Source of the DNA: a virus
IMG/VR virus record: IMGVR_UViG_3300011115_000145
Location: 1 to 23,276 of that record
DNA length: 23,276 nucleotides
Direction: 5' to 3' (one strand)
Of the stretch, positions 6,201 to 13,781 are shown one piece after another (the first letter of the stretch is position 1; every line of letters starts with the position of its first letter). The notes under the pieces were generated by a model that was not told where the DNA came from, made no database searches, and saw only the letters and a program-made list of their open reading frames with translations. Made by a program: the position numbers and the translations under genes.

Positions 6201-8782
6201 AGACCTATTGGGCTGTGTGTAGCTGTCCACTCCATAGCGTTAGCCATGAAACGAGGAAAAGGTATTAGCGTTGACCCTACAGGGCCAAGCTCTTCAACAA
6301 ACTTAACCGCATGATAAACCGGCCCTTTAGTAGGCATCTTACTAAATGTAGCGAGTAATGCTTCATTTGTAGCATTCTTTAGAACGTCCAAAGGAATATT
6401 CTTATCTTGAGCCAAGACACTGTACATGTCTATGCCAACACGATCTAGTTGCTTCTCTACGTTAGCAGCGAAGATGGCTCTTCTAAAGAAAGCATCCTGT
6501 GCTACGTTAAAGGTATTAGCAATCTGTCCTACTCTGGACAAACCTTGATCACCAGCTTCACCAGCCGTTTTCAGGATAAGACTATTTAGTGTTGGAGAAC
6601 CCGCCAACAACTTCTCTGCCACCTCAGCAGATAAGCCAGCATCAGATAAGTAAGAAGCTGTTCTGAATGCATCATTCCATACACCCTTGATGCCATTAGT
6701 AAACGAACCAGTAACAGGCTTTCCTGTGTATATCTCTGCGGATGTTTTACCCACTCTGTACAGAGCAGACTCAACAGCTTCAGAGGCTGCTCCAAACGTA
6801 ACCACGGTTAAGCCTGAGTAGGCGTTGCGTACAGTGGTAGCTATCTGAGAAACCATCAAGGCTTTCAGTTCTTTATCCATTCGCATGCCAATGTCTTTAA
6901 CAAAACCAAACGAATCAGTAATGGCATTCCTATTACCATACATCAGGTCTACTTCTTTAGCAGCAGCAGGGTCAATGTTCTTTAGTTTATTCTGTATCCT
7001 CGACAAAACAGAATAGCTCTGCATTGTGCTGGCTGCATCACTCACTGTGGTTCTGTTCATACGAGCAAACTCTTCAGGAGTGATGTTTGCTTTTGCAAAT
7101 GCATCCTTCAAAGCAACATCGTCAATGTTATCTATGTTAAGGAACACATTCTTAACAGCATCAGATACCTTCTCTCCCTGCTTAGGGGCAAACTCAGGTA
7201 GGCTAGTCCATACTTCTTGTGCAAGCTGTGTGGCTTTTCTATTAATCTCTTTTCTAACCTGCATCTGCGCTACAGCAGATTCGTTCTTCGCAAAAGCTCT
7301 TTCGTAATCCATCCCTGACAACCCCTCAAGGTTGATCTGTTGCTTGTCCAGTAGGTTACGCCCTTCAAAGATATCGTAGTCATCTTCTAGTTGCTTCTGT
7401 GTACCTGTAGATGCTTTAACCTCCAGCTTAGGAGCGGGAGCTTGGGGAAGCCCTGCTTTTTTTCTAGCTAGGATTTCGTCTAGACTGCTTTGACCACCGC
7501 CTAGCTTCTTACCTGCTTTAAGAACAGCAGCAGCTTCAGCCGAACCCATAACACCGCTAACAGCACCTGAGATAACTGCTTGCTTGATGTTGATGCCTTC
7601 TTCTACTTTCTTTCTAAGTAAATCTAAAGTTGGCTTAAGCTTATCCTGTTCTTCAGGACTAAGAGAAGGGAATCTATCTTCAGCATTTTTAAGCTGAGCA
7701 GCAGCAATTGTTAACTCTATCTTTTGCTGCCCTGTATCGGACGCTACGCCCTGTGCTGTTTCTATAGCAGGTATAGCAGCTACTTTGCCTATGTTACTAA
7801 CTAAAGCTTTCTTGAGTCCCTGCTCAGCTACAGCTTTTTGAATGGGGGTAGCAAGCATCTTCCCTGCCCCCAACGACACAAAGGTAAGTGGGTCTGAGAA
7901 CATAGACAGTAATGAATCTGTTACTGGTCTAATTCCTTTCTGTCCTTTGCCTCCTGCTGTCATCATAGATGGGTCTGCTATATTATCCCATAAGGTATAA
8001 GCAGCATCCATTTTTAACTTATCTTCTTGTTTAGCACTATTTAAAAATTGTATTTCAGAACCTAATGAAAATGGATTGCTTCTCTTCAGAAAACGCATTT
8101 GCTGAGCAAAGCGGTTAACATAGTCTTCTGTAGATTCGTTAGGTTTCTGCAATTCGCTCTTACCAAAACGAGCTAGTACATACTCATCAATTGTTTTCTT
8201 CAGCGCAGGGGATTGTATCAAGGCATCGAAAGGAATCTTGTTCTCTTCTGCTAGTCTTGTTTGTTCTACCTTCTCCTTCATAGCCTCTGCTCTGGGCTTG
8301 AATTCTCCAGCAAGTTTAGATTTAAAACTAAACGCTGCTGATACTTTAGACTCATCAGTTGTAGGAGCAGGAGCCTTTGCTGTCATTACCTCTGCTTTAG
8401 GTTCAGTAGCCTTGATATCATAGAGAGAAGGTGTACGAACTTGCTTGTCTCTTGCTGGAAGTGTAGGCTCTACAGCTACAGGCTCAGTAGTGGCTACACC
8501 AGCCTTCTTAGATGTAGCAGCTATCTCACGATCTAATGATTGAACATCAGCAGCAGCCCTATCTTCTCTAGCTTTGTCTTTTAAACGCTGGGCTTCGGAA
8601 AGAGCAATAGAGGCTTTCTCTTTCTCTGCTTGGAGAATAGAGAGCCTCTCTTTATCTTTTGCTTGCTGGTCTGGCCTAGTAACCAGAGAAGTAGATTTCT
8701 TTGGAACCAGATCATCAAAAGAAACTTCTTTTGGTTTCTGGTTACTAGGAATTAAATCATCAAAAGAAAGGTCATAAGCCAT
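3206..8782 (-). CDS. Giant ejection-type internal virion protein (1858 residues)
   Basis: This is the last and largest gene of the virion operon, probably a protein packaged in the head and injected, as T7 gp16-type proteins are. Residues 1-30 carry a duplicated SFDDLIP/SFDDLVP motif. A charged helical segment with coiled-coil character follows (about 40-95). The middle (about 450-1240) is a long helical region with weakly hydrophobic stretches, such as one at about 643-670 and PFPRFMANAMEW near 840. A Gly-rich element YAGGGIV lies at 1251-1257 and appears to divide the protein. The C-terminal 600 residues include LYHG (1532-1535), SFTRD (1570-1574) and YTEMPYADYM near Glu1596, which together resemble an ADP-ribosyltransferase-like fold. 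The last nine residues are AKGGLVERR. No lytic transglycosylase motif was recognised. The start ATG lies 3 nt after the 510-residue gene. The virion role is inferred from size and position. Confidence 0.7.
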   Translation of the reverse strand: MAYDLSFDDLIPSNQKPKEVSFDDLVPKKSTSLVTRPDQQAKDKERLSILQAEKEKASIALSEAQRLKDKAREDRAAADVQSLDREIAATSKKAGVATTEPVAVEPTLPARDKQVRTPSLYDIKATEPKAEVMTAKAPAPTTDESKVSAAFSFKSKLAGEFKPRAEAMKEKVEQTRLAEENKIPFDALIQSPALKKTIDEYVLARFGKSELQKPNESTEDYVNRFAQQMRFLKRSNPFSLGSEIQFLNSAKQEDKLKMDAAYTLWDNIADPSMMTAGGKGQKGIRPVTDSLLSMFSDPLTFVSLGAGKMLATPIQKAVAEQGLKKALVSNIGKVAAIPAIETAQGVASDTGQQKIELTIAAAQLKNAEDRFPSLSPEEQDKLKPTLDLLRKKVEEGINIKQAVISGAVSGVMGSAEAAAVLKAGKKLGGGQSSLDEILARKKAGLPQAPAPKLEVKASTGTQKQLEDDYDIFEGRNLLDKQQINLEGLSGMDYERAFAKNESAVAQMQVRKEINRKATQLAQEVWTSLPEFAPKQGEKVSDAVKNVFLNIDNIDDVALKDAFAKANITPEEFARMNRTTVSDAASTMQSYSVLSRIQNKLKNIDPAAAKEVDLMYGNRNAITDSFGFVKDIGMRMDKELKALMVSQIATTVRNAYSGLTVVTFGAASEAVESALYRVGKTSAEIYTGKPVTGSFTNGIKGVWNDAFRTASYLSDAGLSAEVAEKLLAGSPTLNSLILKTAGEAGDQGLSRVGQIANTFNVAQDAFFRRAIFAANVEKQLDRVGIDMYSVLAQDKNIPLDVLKNATNEALLATFSKMPTKGPVYHAVKFVEELGPVGSTLIPFPRFMANAMEWTATHSPIGLVSGSIDVASKDLNKRMAGLEKLSKGIVGTGAIYAAYKYRKDNQDTEWYDAKNTDGSLVDTRAFFPAAPFLALGDYLVKLENGTTSEFKAKELLEAVTGFKMPAGTGNWLGDQFATAASNWQASATGEDVAEKKVSTFFGEWAGQYFGRALIPMQQLSDIIGAVDRNETLPRSVYEIKQGEEGFISSAKNVLMSKVPVLKQELPVAQPVTKTEASFNDAGLLKMFAGISIKVNPTPFEKELTRLDVPFNKLFTTTGDKVVDRQAKEMLAPQLIASYEALTSTDFYKNANKDLQKIALENTLAGMQKEAKTVAVDIARSKAIEGGLGAARVIENRYAAKPAEVKRQAAALYKQNTGKDLTETKEYETGLAYAEAVQNILKPDGKATGGVVGYAGGGIVAKKLAGETIERGITKLGADLLQQMDSMLGKKVGTEIEETAAALKATKETALGKSVVEPIESITSTKRPVFRPTSTSKVVKDEGPYFGDVEREGRFVDAPEPTLPKAEAPAVKLPEEEVPEWKKQYDLYKKYEAQGEDVGDFDPDTPYSWNNPEKAKLVVKKERETLPSIPESKILQGNLDTVGRGPTSRKQVLAAVRESRTYSFDKLTNLPQVKELPDVEDVIAVVQGDFRIKEGREINPSKAEDIGIVQDMAVKAQKKLDALREEYKDTPPVKLYHGKAAYAAEPTTRYKTGFLDPQQIEKYHSEMEVGGTSFTRDLNLNFESPAFGGPNADKIVYTEMPYADYMFKRINMAPTAYDNKNLNIIAQSINGSDRVIRPVGLPRSSNFKETEDMITETDKLRPEGKGTGNQLEVRSAANDVTLAAANPEKVSLLGKDWDKKGFLNRKKEEVKIKDRIIDLSSDLYTEKGDVAANKIYKEIRNLFNNYMEKADITSTKAGMGQRYHNELSNLDYIEKSGLSSFTTGKGAAKNIILTKDLLTTTSNILEKQGSKEKAMLLRSLNKELKVLQEGWASDAASQVKSVNKVRELTQKLAKGGLVERR

Positions 8783-8785
8783 ATA

Positions 8786-10318
8786 TTAGAATCCCGGAAT
8801 TTTTGCTTCTCTCAAACGCGCTATAACATCGTCTCTTTTAGCACCTCTAGCAATAGCCTCTTCAGCTTTCTTAACAGCAGCATCTTGTTCAGGAGTAAAG
8901 GTTACTCCTCTTGGTCTAATAGACGCTGCTGCTGGTGCTGCTGGTGTTGCGGATGGTGTCGTTGTTCCCGAAGGAGCAATGAATCTACCCTGTGCATCAG
9001 GCAAAACATTCACAGAGATAAGGGCGTTTCTGTGGAAGTCAGATAGAGGCATTCCATCTTGATCAGTGAATTGTCTAGTCAGACCAGACTTAGCTGCACT
9101 GATAGCGGCAGTGAAGCGATCACCCTTAACCAAGGCAGTGGGAACCATCTGCACAGTACCGTCAGGATTGACAGTAGTTATCAAAGATCCGGGTGGTAGT
9201 GCCTCTGTGACAGCGGATGCTACAGCCCTGCTGGCGATAGTAATATAGTTAGCTTGTGTAACTTCTTTCGGAGTAGCGTCTTTAGCTACTAAAGCTCTGC
9301 GTTCAGAAAGCGTCTTCTTCAGTTTATCTGCTTCCGTTACAGAAGTATTAGGATCTTGAATCCTATTGATGAGGTCAGTCTGAATTGCTGCTTCAGTACT
9401 ATCTTTGCTCAATAGTTTTTGTCGTTGGTCAAGTTCAGTTTCTAATGCTTTCTTCTCTACTGGCGTAGTCTTAGGGTCTTGGATTTTATTAACAAGTTCA
9501 GTTCTGATGTCTTCCTCAGTCCTCTTAACCTGTGCTTTACCCATAGCCTCAATAGCAACAAAGGTAGATACCTGTGACGTAGCCTTAGCTAGTCTCTTCA
9601 ATGCTTCAGGATTTGACGGATCTTTTTCGTAAGCGGTCTTGGCATCAACAATATCTAGTTGAGCAGCATCCTTAGCCTCAGAGAAGGTCTTCTTATTCTT
9701 AAGAATACTCAAATCATATTGCGCCCCAGAAGGAGTAATTGTTCTAGTGTATTCCTTAGCAGCTTGTAGTTGTTCCAACGATACACCATAAGCAGCAGTG
9801 GCCTGTGCTATTCCTGATTGAGTGCCACGCAAGCCAGACTTCTTCATCATGCCAGACAGGAAGCCTTCTCCCTCAGTGGATTCTGGAGTGATCGATTTAA
9901 ACGCAGAAGAGGCTTTGTTAACTGCCTCAGGAATAGTAAATAGTTTATTAATACGATCTTCAGCAGTTAGCGGAGAATCAGACTTAGCTGCTGTAACAAA
10001 GTTATTGATGTTGAATCCAGTAGCATCAAAGTCTTTATCCTTCATCCTAGTGTATAGCATGTCCAATACTCCCCTGTCCTGTGCGAGGGAAACAAGTTGG
10101 TCAGGCGTAGCGTCAGGAGCAAAGCCCTTGATTACATTAATCTTTTCTTTAACATCGTTAGATATAGTACGGTTCTCTTTAATAACATTAGAATAGTTTT
10201 CGTACAAGGCTTTAACTTGAAGAGCAGATCTTGCCTTAGCGTCTTCTTCTTCTTTCTTTAAATCCTCTACTGCTGCACTAGCAAAGCCACCACCAAAAGA
10301 TGTCCAATTCATTCCCAT
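8786..10318 (-). CDS. Internal virion-type helical protein (510 residues)
   Basis: The protein begins MGMNWTSFGGGFASAAVED, a small Gly/Ala-rich N-terminus as found in several podoviral internal proteins, then becomes largely helical and charged. Residues about 269-309 and 310-348 are two tandem copies of a 41-residue unit, each with IQDP followed by a helix ending in KD[SA]T. A Pro/Ala linker near 460-475 leads to a C-terminal unit with FTPEQDAAVKKAEEAIARG. It lies between the 168- and 1858-residue genes with 1-3 nt spacing. AGAGG precedes the ATG by 7 nt; a second ATG two codons later is also possible. No catalytic motif is visible. A role as an ejection or internal core protein is inferred from context. 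Confidence 0.6.
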   Translation of the reverse strand: MGMNWTSFGGGFASAAVEDLKKEEEDAKARSALQVKALYENYSNVIKENRTISNDVKEKINVIKGFAPDATPDQLVSLAQDRGVLDMLYTRMKDKDFDATGFNINNFVTAAKSDSPLTAEDRINKLFTIPEAVNKASSAFKSITPESTEGEGFLSGMMKKSGLRGTQSGIAQATAAYGVSLEQLQAAKEYTRTITPSGAQYDLSILKNKKTFSEAKDAAQLDIVDAKTAYEKDPSNPEALKRLAKATSQVSTFVAIEAMGKAQVKRTEEDIRTELVNKIQDPKTTPVEKKALETELDQRQKLLSKDSTEAAIQTDLINRIQDPNTSVTEADKLKKTLSERRALVAKDATPKEVTQANYITIASRAVASAVTEALPPGSLITTVNPDGTVQMVPTALVKGDRFTAAISAAKSGLTRQFTDQDGMPLSDFHRNALISVNVLPDAQGRFIAPSGTTTPSATPAAPAAASIRPRGVTFTPEQDAAVKKAEEAIARGAKRDDVIARLREAKIPGF

Positions 10319-10319
10319 A

Positions 10320-10826
10320 TTAAACCTCTACTTTACTTTTACGTTGCATTAGTCCTGCCTTCACTTCTTTAAGTTCAGGGACAGGTTCAGTCTCCTCAGT
10401 AGGAGCTTTCATTAAATCAGCCACAGCCATCTTAACCGCTCTTGCTGGGATGGTACGCATAGTATCATGTTCGTCAGAATAAATAACTGTTTTAATATCG
10501 TGCAGCATTGCTGTTGTCTTCAGCATTTCAATGATGATAGGCATAACAAGAATACCTGTGTCTAATGTGTGAGTACCTTTCTGTACCCCACTAAGCATAA
10601 TCACTTCAGCTAGAGAAGCTAAAGGTGCTTTAGTTTCCAGTGCATCAAGCACAGGATTAATCATCTCTTTAGAAGATAACTTAGAAATATAAGTATTTGC
10701 TACGTCTGAGAGCTTTGTATATTTAGGAGGACTCTGCCACGCTCTACTTTTAGGTGGCGCTGTCCATGATATACCCGCTGGTACAGATTTGAGCGCCTGT
10801 CCAGCAGTTAGTTCATTTGTTGCCAT
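10320..10826 (-). CDS. Conserved-looking phage protein of the ejection cluster (168 residues)
   Basis: I do not recognise a named family. The N-terminus is Pro/Trp-rich (GISWTAPPKSRAWQSPPKY, about 18-36). An alpha-helical core follows with LSDVANTYISKL and LETKAPLASLAEVIMLSGVQKGTHTLDTG-type features, then a hydrophobic strand-like ILVMPIIIEML (about 91-101) that is too short and isolated to call a membrane segment. The tail is charged, ending QRKSKVEV. Translation probably couples to the preceding 71-residue gene: the start sits 14 nt inside that gene and has AGGAGA at a good distance. The layout between small and large internal proteins suggests a virion component, but no function can be assigned. 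Confidence 0.55.
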   Translation of the reverse strand: MATNELTAGQALKSVPAGISWTAPPKSRAWQSPPKYTKLSDVANTYISKLSSKEMINPVLDALETKAPLASLAEVIMLSGVQKGTHTLDTGILVMPIIIEMLKTTAMLHDIKTVIYSDEHDTMRTIPARAVKMAVADLMKAPTEETEPVPELKEVKAGLMQRKSKVEV

Positions 10827-11028
10827 CTAAAATCTCCTGTCTTGTTTCTCTAATGCCTTCAATATAATCAGCTATCATCTTTAACGATGGGTCTTCTTTG
10901 GAGGACTTCTCTTTCATGGAAGGCGCAGCTACCAACCCCTTTGATTTAGAAACTTTAGTTAAGGGAGAGGCTTTCCTCTTAGCTAGGACATCTTCTATTT
11001 TATTAAAATAAGTTTTAATGTGTTGCAT
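10813..11028 (-). CDS. Small basic protein, unknown function (71 residues)
   Basis: The 71-residue protein is Lys/Ser-rich, with a helical N-terminus (MQHIKTYFNKIEDVLAKRK), a low-complexity centre with many Lys and Ser, and a C-terminal helix (MIADYIEGIRETRQEIL). It overlaps the following gene by 14 nt and starts 10 nt after the 798-residue gene. The Shine-Dalgarno is weak. Its place in the gapless minus-strand operon argues that it is real. It could be a small scaffold or chaperone of the ejection proteins, but nothing in the sequence proves it. Confidence 0.5.
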   Translation of the reverse strand: MQHIKTYFNKIEDVLAKRKASPLTKVSKSKGLVAAPSMKEKSSKEDPSLKMIADYIEGIRETRQEILDGNK

Positions 11029-11038
11029 GATATTCTAC

Positions 11039-13435
11039 TTAAAGATCTTTGATGATTTCATAAGCTAATTTTCCCCAAGAAAGACTAGCATCAGCGTCTG
11101 CTTTAATTTCAACTGCTGTCTTACTAGCATTAGCTGTGATTGTGGTAACAGCCAACTGAGTAAGTCTATCCTTATCATTCTCCCCTGCTTTATATGAGAG
11201 TTCCAATAAGTCCCTGTATGTTTGAGACTGTTGGGAATATGTAGATGCAGATAGATCTGTAGCATTCTTTGCATTCACTGCATTAATTGCGTTAGCTTCT
11301 CTTGTGTTAGCAGTAGAAACATCAGCCAATATTTTAGCATTAGCTAGATCAATCTGTGAACCTAGTTGAGAATTAAACTCTTCTCTTCTGTTTTGCTCAT
11401 TAGCATTAAATTTAGCTATTTCATTAGTAGCAGCGTTGTTAGCTATCAACACTCTATTCTGTTCAGACGCATTATACTGTGAGGCTTGAAGAGCAAGACT
11501 AGAACTGATCTTGTCAGCTTCTAAAGCATTAGAAGCGTTAACGGCCTTAGCAGCATTCTCTGCTGCTGTATCACTAAGAATAGATTGCGTGATAGCCTGT
11601 GTTTTTATCACAGCCATTTGTTGCTTGTTGTCCAAGTTCTTCATATCCATTTCTAAAAAAGCTTTAGAAGTTAATACGTTTGCTTGTTGACGATTATTAA
11701 GATTAGTTAAATCAAGAGTCGCAGCAGTAGCAGCATTAGCAATGGTAGTAGCCTGTGCAGAACTAAGCTCAGCCAATCCAATACTTTTCATTATTTCAGA
11801 ATTATGCAATGCTGTATTCTGAGCAGCAGTAAATGTAAGATTAGCATTCTCTGCAATACGGGAAGAATTAAGCACGGCAGCTTGTTGTTTATTATCTAAT
11901 ATCTTACCTTGCATAGCTGCTTCAATTTGTGCGTTAGCCAAGGCAGTTTGTTGTCTGTTAGAAGTATTAGCCATATCCACTTGTACTTGCATTGTGCTGT
12001 TATGCAGGGCAGTTTGCTGTACATTATTCAAATTGATATTGGCTTGTTCAACATAACGGGCAGCATTAAGCACAGCAGCTTGCTGAGAATTACTTAAGTT
12101 TTGACCTTGCAGTGCTGCCCTAATTTGGGTATTAGCCAGCATTGTTTGCTGCGTATTACTTATGTTCTGACTTTGCAAAGCAAATGAGTGAGTTGCGTTA
12201 GTAAGTCTTGCCTGTTGTTCGTTAGACAAATTCTGTAGAGATAAACCCTGTTGAGCAGCGGCATTAGCTAAAGCAACCTGTTGTCGGTTGTTTAAGTTCT
12301 GCATGTTCATTGTTTCAAACACCTTAGCGTCTTGAGCAGCAATAGGTAAGGCGCTTTCCATAGCTGCTTGGAACACGGCTGTGCTAGCCATAGAACTATT
12401 ACCAAGACCCCTAGAGGCCATTGCAGAGTTAGCGGCTCTAATAGCACCAGCAGCCCATGCAGGGGTAGAGCCATCGTTAAAACTCTTCATCAATGAAGAT
12501 AGTTGGCCCTGTACTGTGGACAACGCATTAACATCACCCTGTGCTGCTCGTGCTAATGTTCCATCATCTACAGTGAATGCTGCCAACTTAGCAGCAACAA
12601 CTTTAGCATCAGGAGCCAGCCCTTCAGCAACAAGAGCCGTTGATTGTGCCATATCAGATTCTTTAATCTGAGCAGCTTGCACAAGTTGATTTTCCTGTAC
12701 AACCCCTTGGGCTGCTTCCGCTTTTTGAGGCGCTGCTGTTTGTGCGGCTTGTGATTCTACTTTAGGAACAGTGGTTGCAGCTTCAACAAGTTCTCCAGCA
12801 CCTGTGGTTCGTGTTTGAGCGGTTACAGGAGCTTTATATTCTTCACCTACTTTTTGTATTGCAGCAGTAGCTTCGCTAGATAGAGCACCAATAGCAGCAG
12901 TTGTTAAAGCCGAAGTACTGAGTGTTCCTTGGGCTGCACTAGCCTTATCCAGTTCTGTCTGTAAAGCAGTCTGTGATGTATCAGCAGTTATGCTTTTAGC
13001 TGTTATAGCAGTGGGTAGAGTGGCTTGCTTAACATCCGTTGTAGGTATGATAGTTGCTGTTGCATCTGTTGTATCAGCAGCTTTTGTGTACGTTACATTC
13101 GCTGGTGTAGAAGTTTGAGCAGCAGTTGCTGTTGTTGCTACTGGTTTAACAGGGATAGCATCAGAGCCAGTTGTATCAGAGCCAGCACCACCAGCAACTG
13201 TGTCAGAACCAGCACCACCAACAGCACCACCAACATCACCACCACCAGCATAGTAGCGTCTCTTTACCATACCGCCTTCAGCCATCTTAGTGACATACTT
13301 AGAAGTGATGGCTGAAAATCTATTAGACTCTGAAGGGGTTGATGCCAGATATTCATCAAACATTTGCATAGGGCCATCGTAACCCATCTTACGGGCCACA
13401 ATCTCGCGCTGCTGTTCTGTAAAAGTTTCTCTCAT
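11039..13435 (-). CDS. Repeat-rich ejection-type virion protein with 22-residue repeats (798 residues)
   Basis: Residues 1-50 form a charged globular start. The motif AEGGMVKRR (52-60) and YYAGGGDV (61-68) follow, then a Gly/Ala/Asp/Thr-rich linker (about 69-95) and a low-complexity Ala/Thr region to about 250. Residues 379-620 are eleven exactly phased 22-residue repeats with consensus N[LIT][SND]NxQQxAxLxN. The end (620-798) is Ala/Asn-rich and probably helical. The 22-residue period equals two hendecads, which favours a long helical or coiled-coil rod. AEGGMVKRR nearly repeats the C-terminus of the 1858-residue protein, linking the two functionally. AGGA lies about 12 nt before ATG 13435. 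The function is inferred: internal core, ejection conduit or tail-associated rod. Confidence 0.65.
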   Translation of the reverse strand: MRETFTEQQREIVARKMGYDGPMQMFDEYLASTPSESNRFSAITSKYVTKMAEGGMVKRRYYAGGGDVGGAVGGAGSDTVAGGAGSDTTGSDAIPVKPVATTATAAQTSTPANVTYTKAADTTDATATIIPTTDVKQATLPTAITAKSITADTSQTALQTELDKASAAQGTLSTSALTTAAIGALSSEATAAIQKVGEEYKAPVTAQTRTTGAGELVEAATTVPKVESQAAQTAAPQKAEAAQGVVQENQLVQAAQIKESDMAQSTALVAEGLAPDAKVVAAKLAAFTVDDGTLARAAQGDVNALSTVQGQLSSLMKSFNDGSTPAWAAGAIRAANSAMASRGLGNSSMASTAVFQAAMESALPIAAQDAKVFETMNMQNLNNRQQVALANAAAQQGLSLQNLSNEQQARLTNATHSFALQSQNISNTQQTMLANTQIRAALQGQNLSNSQQAAVLNAARYVEQANINLNNVQQTALHNSTMQVQVDMANTSNRQQTALANAQIEAAMQGKILDNKQQAAVLNSSRIAENANLTFTAAQNTALHNSEIMKSIGLAELSSAQATTIANAATAATLDLTNLNNRQQANVLTSKAFLEMDMKNLDNKQQMAVIKTQAITQSILSDTAAENAAKAVNASNALEADKISSSLALQASQYNASEQNRVLIANNAATNEIAKFNANEQNRREEFNSQLGSQIDLANAKILADVSTANTREANAINAVNAKNATDLSASTYSQQSQTYRDLLELSYKAGENDKDRLTQLAVTTITANASKTAVEIKADADASLSWGKLAYEIIKDL
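11576..12301 (-). repeat. Eleven tandem 66-bp (22-residue) coding repeats, with 198-bp higher-order period
   Basis: Inside the 798-residue gene, eleven consecutive 22-residue units run without insertion or deletion (11 x 66 = 726 bp). Units 3-5 and 6-8 form two copies of a three-unit block: the first unit ends in AA[LM]QG, the second carries QQAAVLN and ends AN, and the third carries TALHNS. A matching DNA stretch around 11865-11882 recurs at 12063-12080, exactly 198 bp away. Units 9-11 look like a more diverged third block. Confidence 0.9.
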
Positions 13436-13453
13436 TATCTAGTCATCCTATAT

Positions 13454-13507
13454 AAATACTCATTGAATTATGTATTAGTTAAATACTCATTGAACTCTGT
13501 ATTGGTT
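13454..13507. repeat. 27-bp tandem duplication at the end of the metallopeptidase gene
   Basis: Positions 13454-13480 and 13481-13507 are adjacent copies that differ at 3 of 27 bases. On the minus strand both encode NTxFNEYL. In the first-transcribed copy x is GAG (Glu); in the second it is TAA, the stop codon of the 103-residue protein. Confidence 0.85.
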
Positions 13508-13779
13508 TTCAATACACCTATAAGACCAGTAGCTATACAGCATACTTGTCTCTCTGACATCCTTGTTTGCATCACCTCATCTAACGCATGGATTACCTCA
13601 TGCAATAAAGTGTCTGCTTCTAGCAAAGGATGCTGCCCCTTCTTTATCTCTATACTCAGCTTATCATTCAAACATTGCCCTAAAGTTTCTTGCTTATCTG
13701 TAGAGCCGTCTAATTGTTCTTTAACAGTTATAGTATATTCCCTACCAAAAATGTTAATTTTATTAGGTATTGCTTGCAT
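13468..13779 (-). CDS. Putative zinc metallopeptidase with HExxH motif (103 residues)
   Basis: The protein contains LLHEVIHALDE with His60, Glu61 and His64 as the HExxH zinc site. Glu76 in MSERQV, 12 residues after His64, is a plausible third ligand, as in ImmA/IrrE- and SprT-like minimal gluzincins. An N-terminal beta region (INIFGREYTITVKE) precedes it. Proteins of this type and length are frequent in tailed phages and of unclear substrate. It begins 2 nt after the endolysin stop with no strong ribosome-binding site, so translation is probably coupled. Placement between endolysin and internal virion proteins suggests cleavage of a virion or cell-envelope target. The C-terminus lies in a 27-bp tandem duplication and has probably been shortened by 10 codons. 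Confidence 0.7.
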   Translation of the reverse strand: MQAIPNKINIFGREYTITVKEQLDGSTDKQETLGQCLNDKLSIEIKKGQHPLLEADTLLHEVIHALDEVMQTRMSERQVCCIATGLIGVLKTNTEFNEYLTNT

Positions 13780-13781
13780 AA

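Noticed and set aside
3206-8782. Giant gene as an assembly fusion of two genes at the YAGGGIV element (residue 1251)
   Set aside because: No internal ribosome-binding site plus start was noted there, and the frame is continuous. The element is better treated as a module boundary.
11576-12301. Regular repeats as a CRISPR array
   Set aside because: The 66-bp period is continuous, in frame and without unique spacers; it encodes protein repeats. The same holds for 22366-22827.
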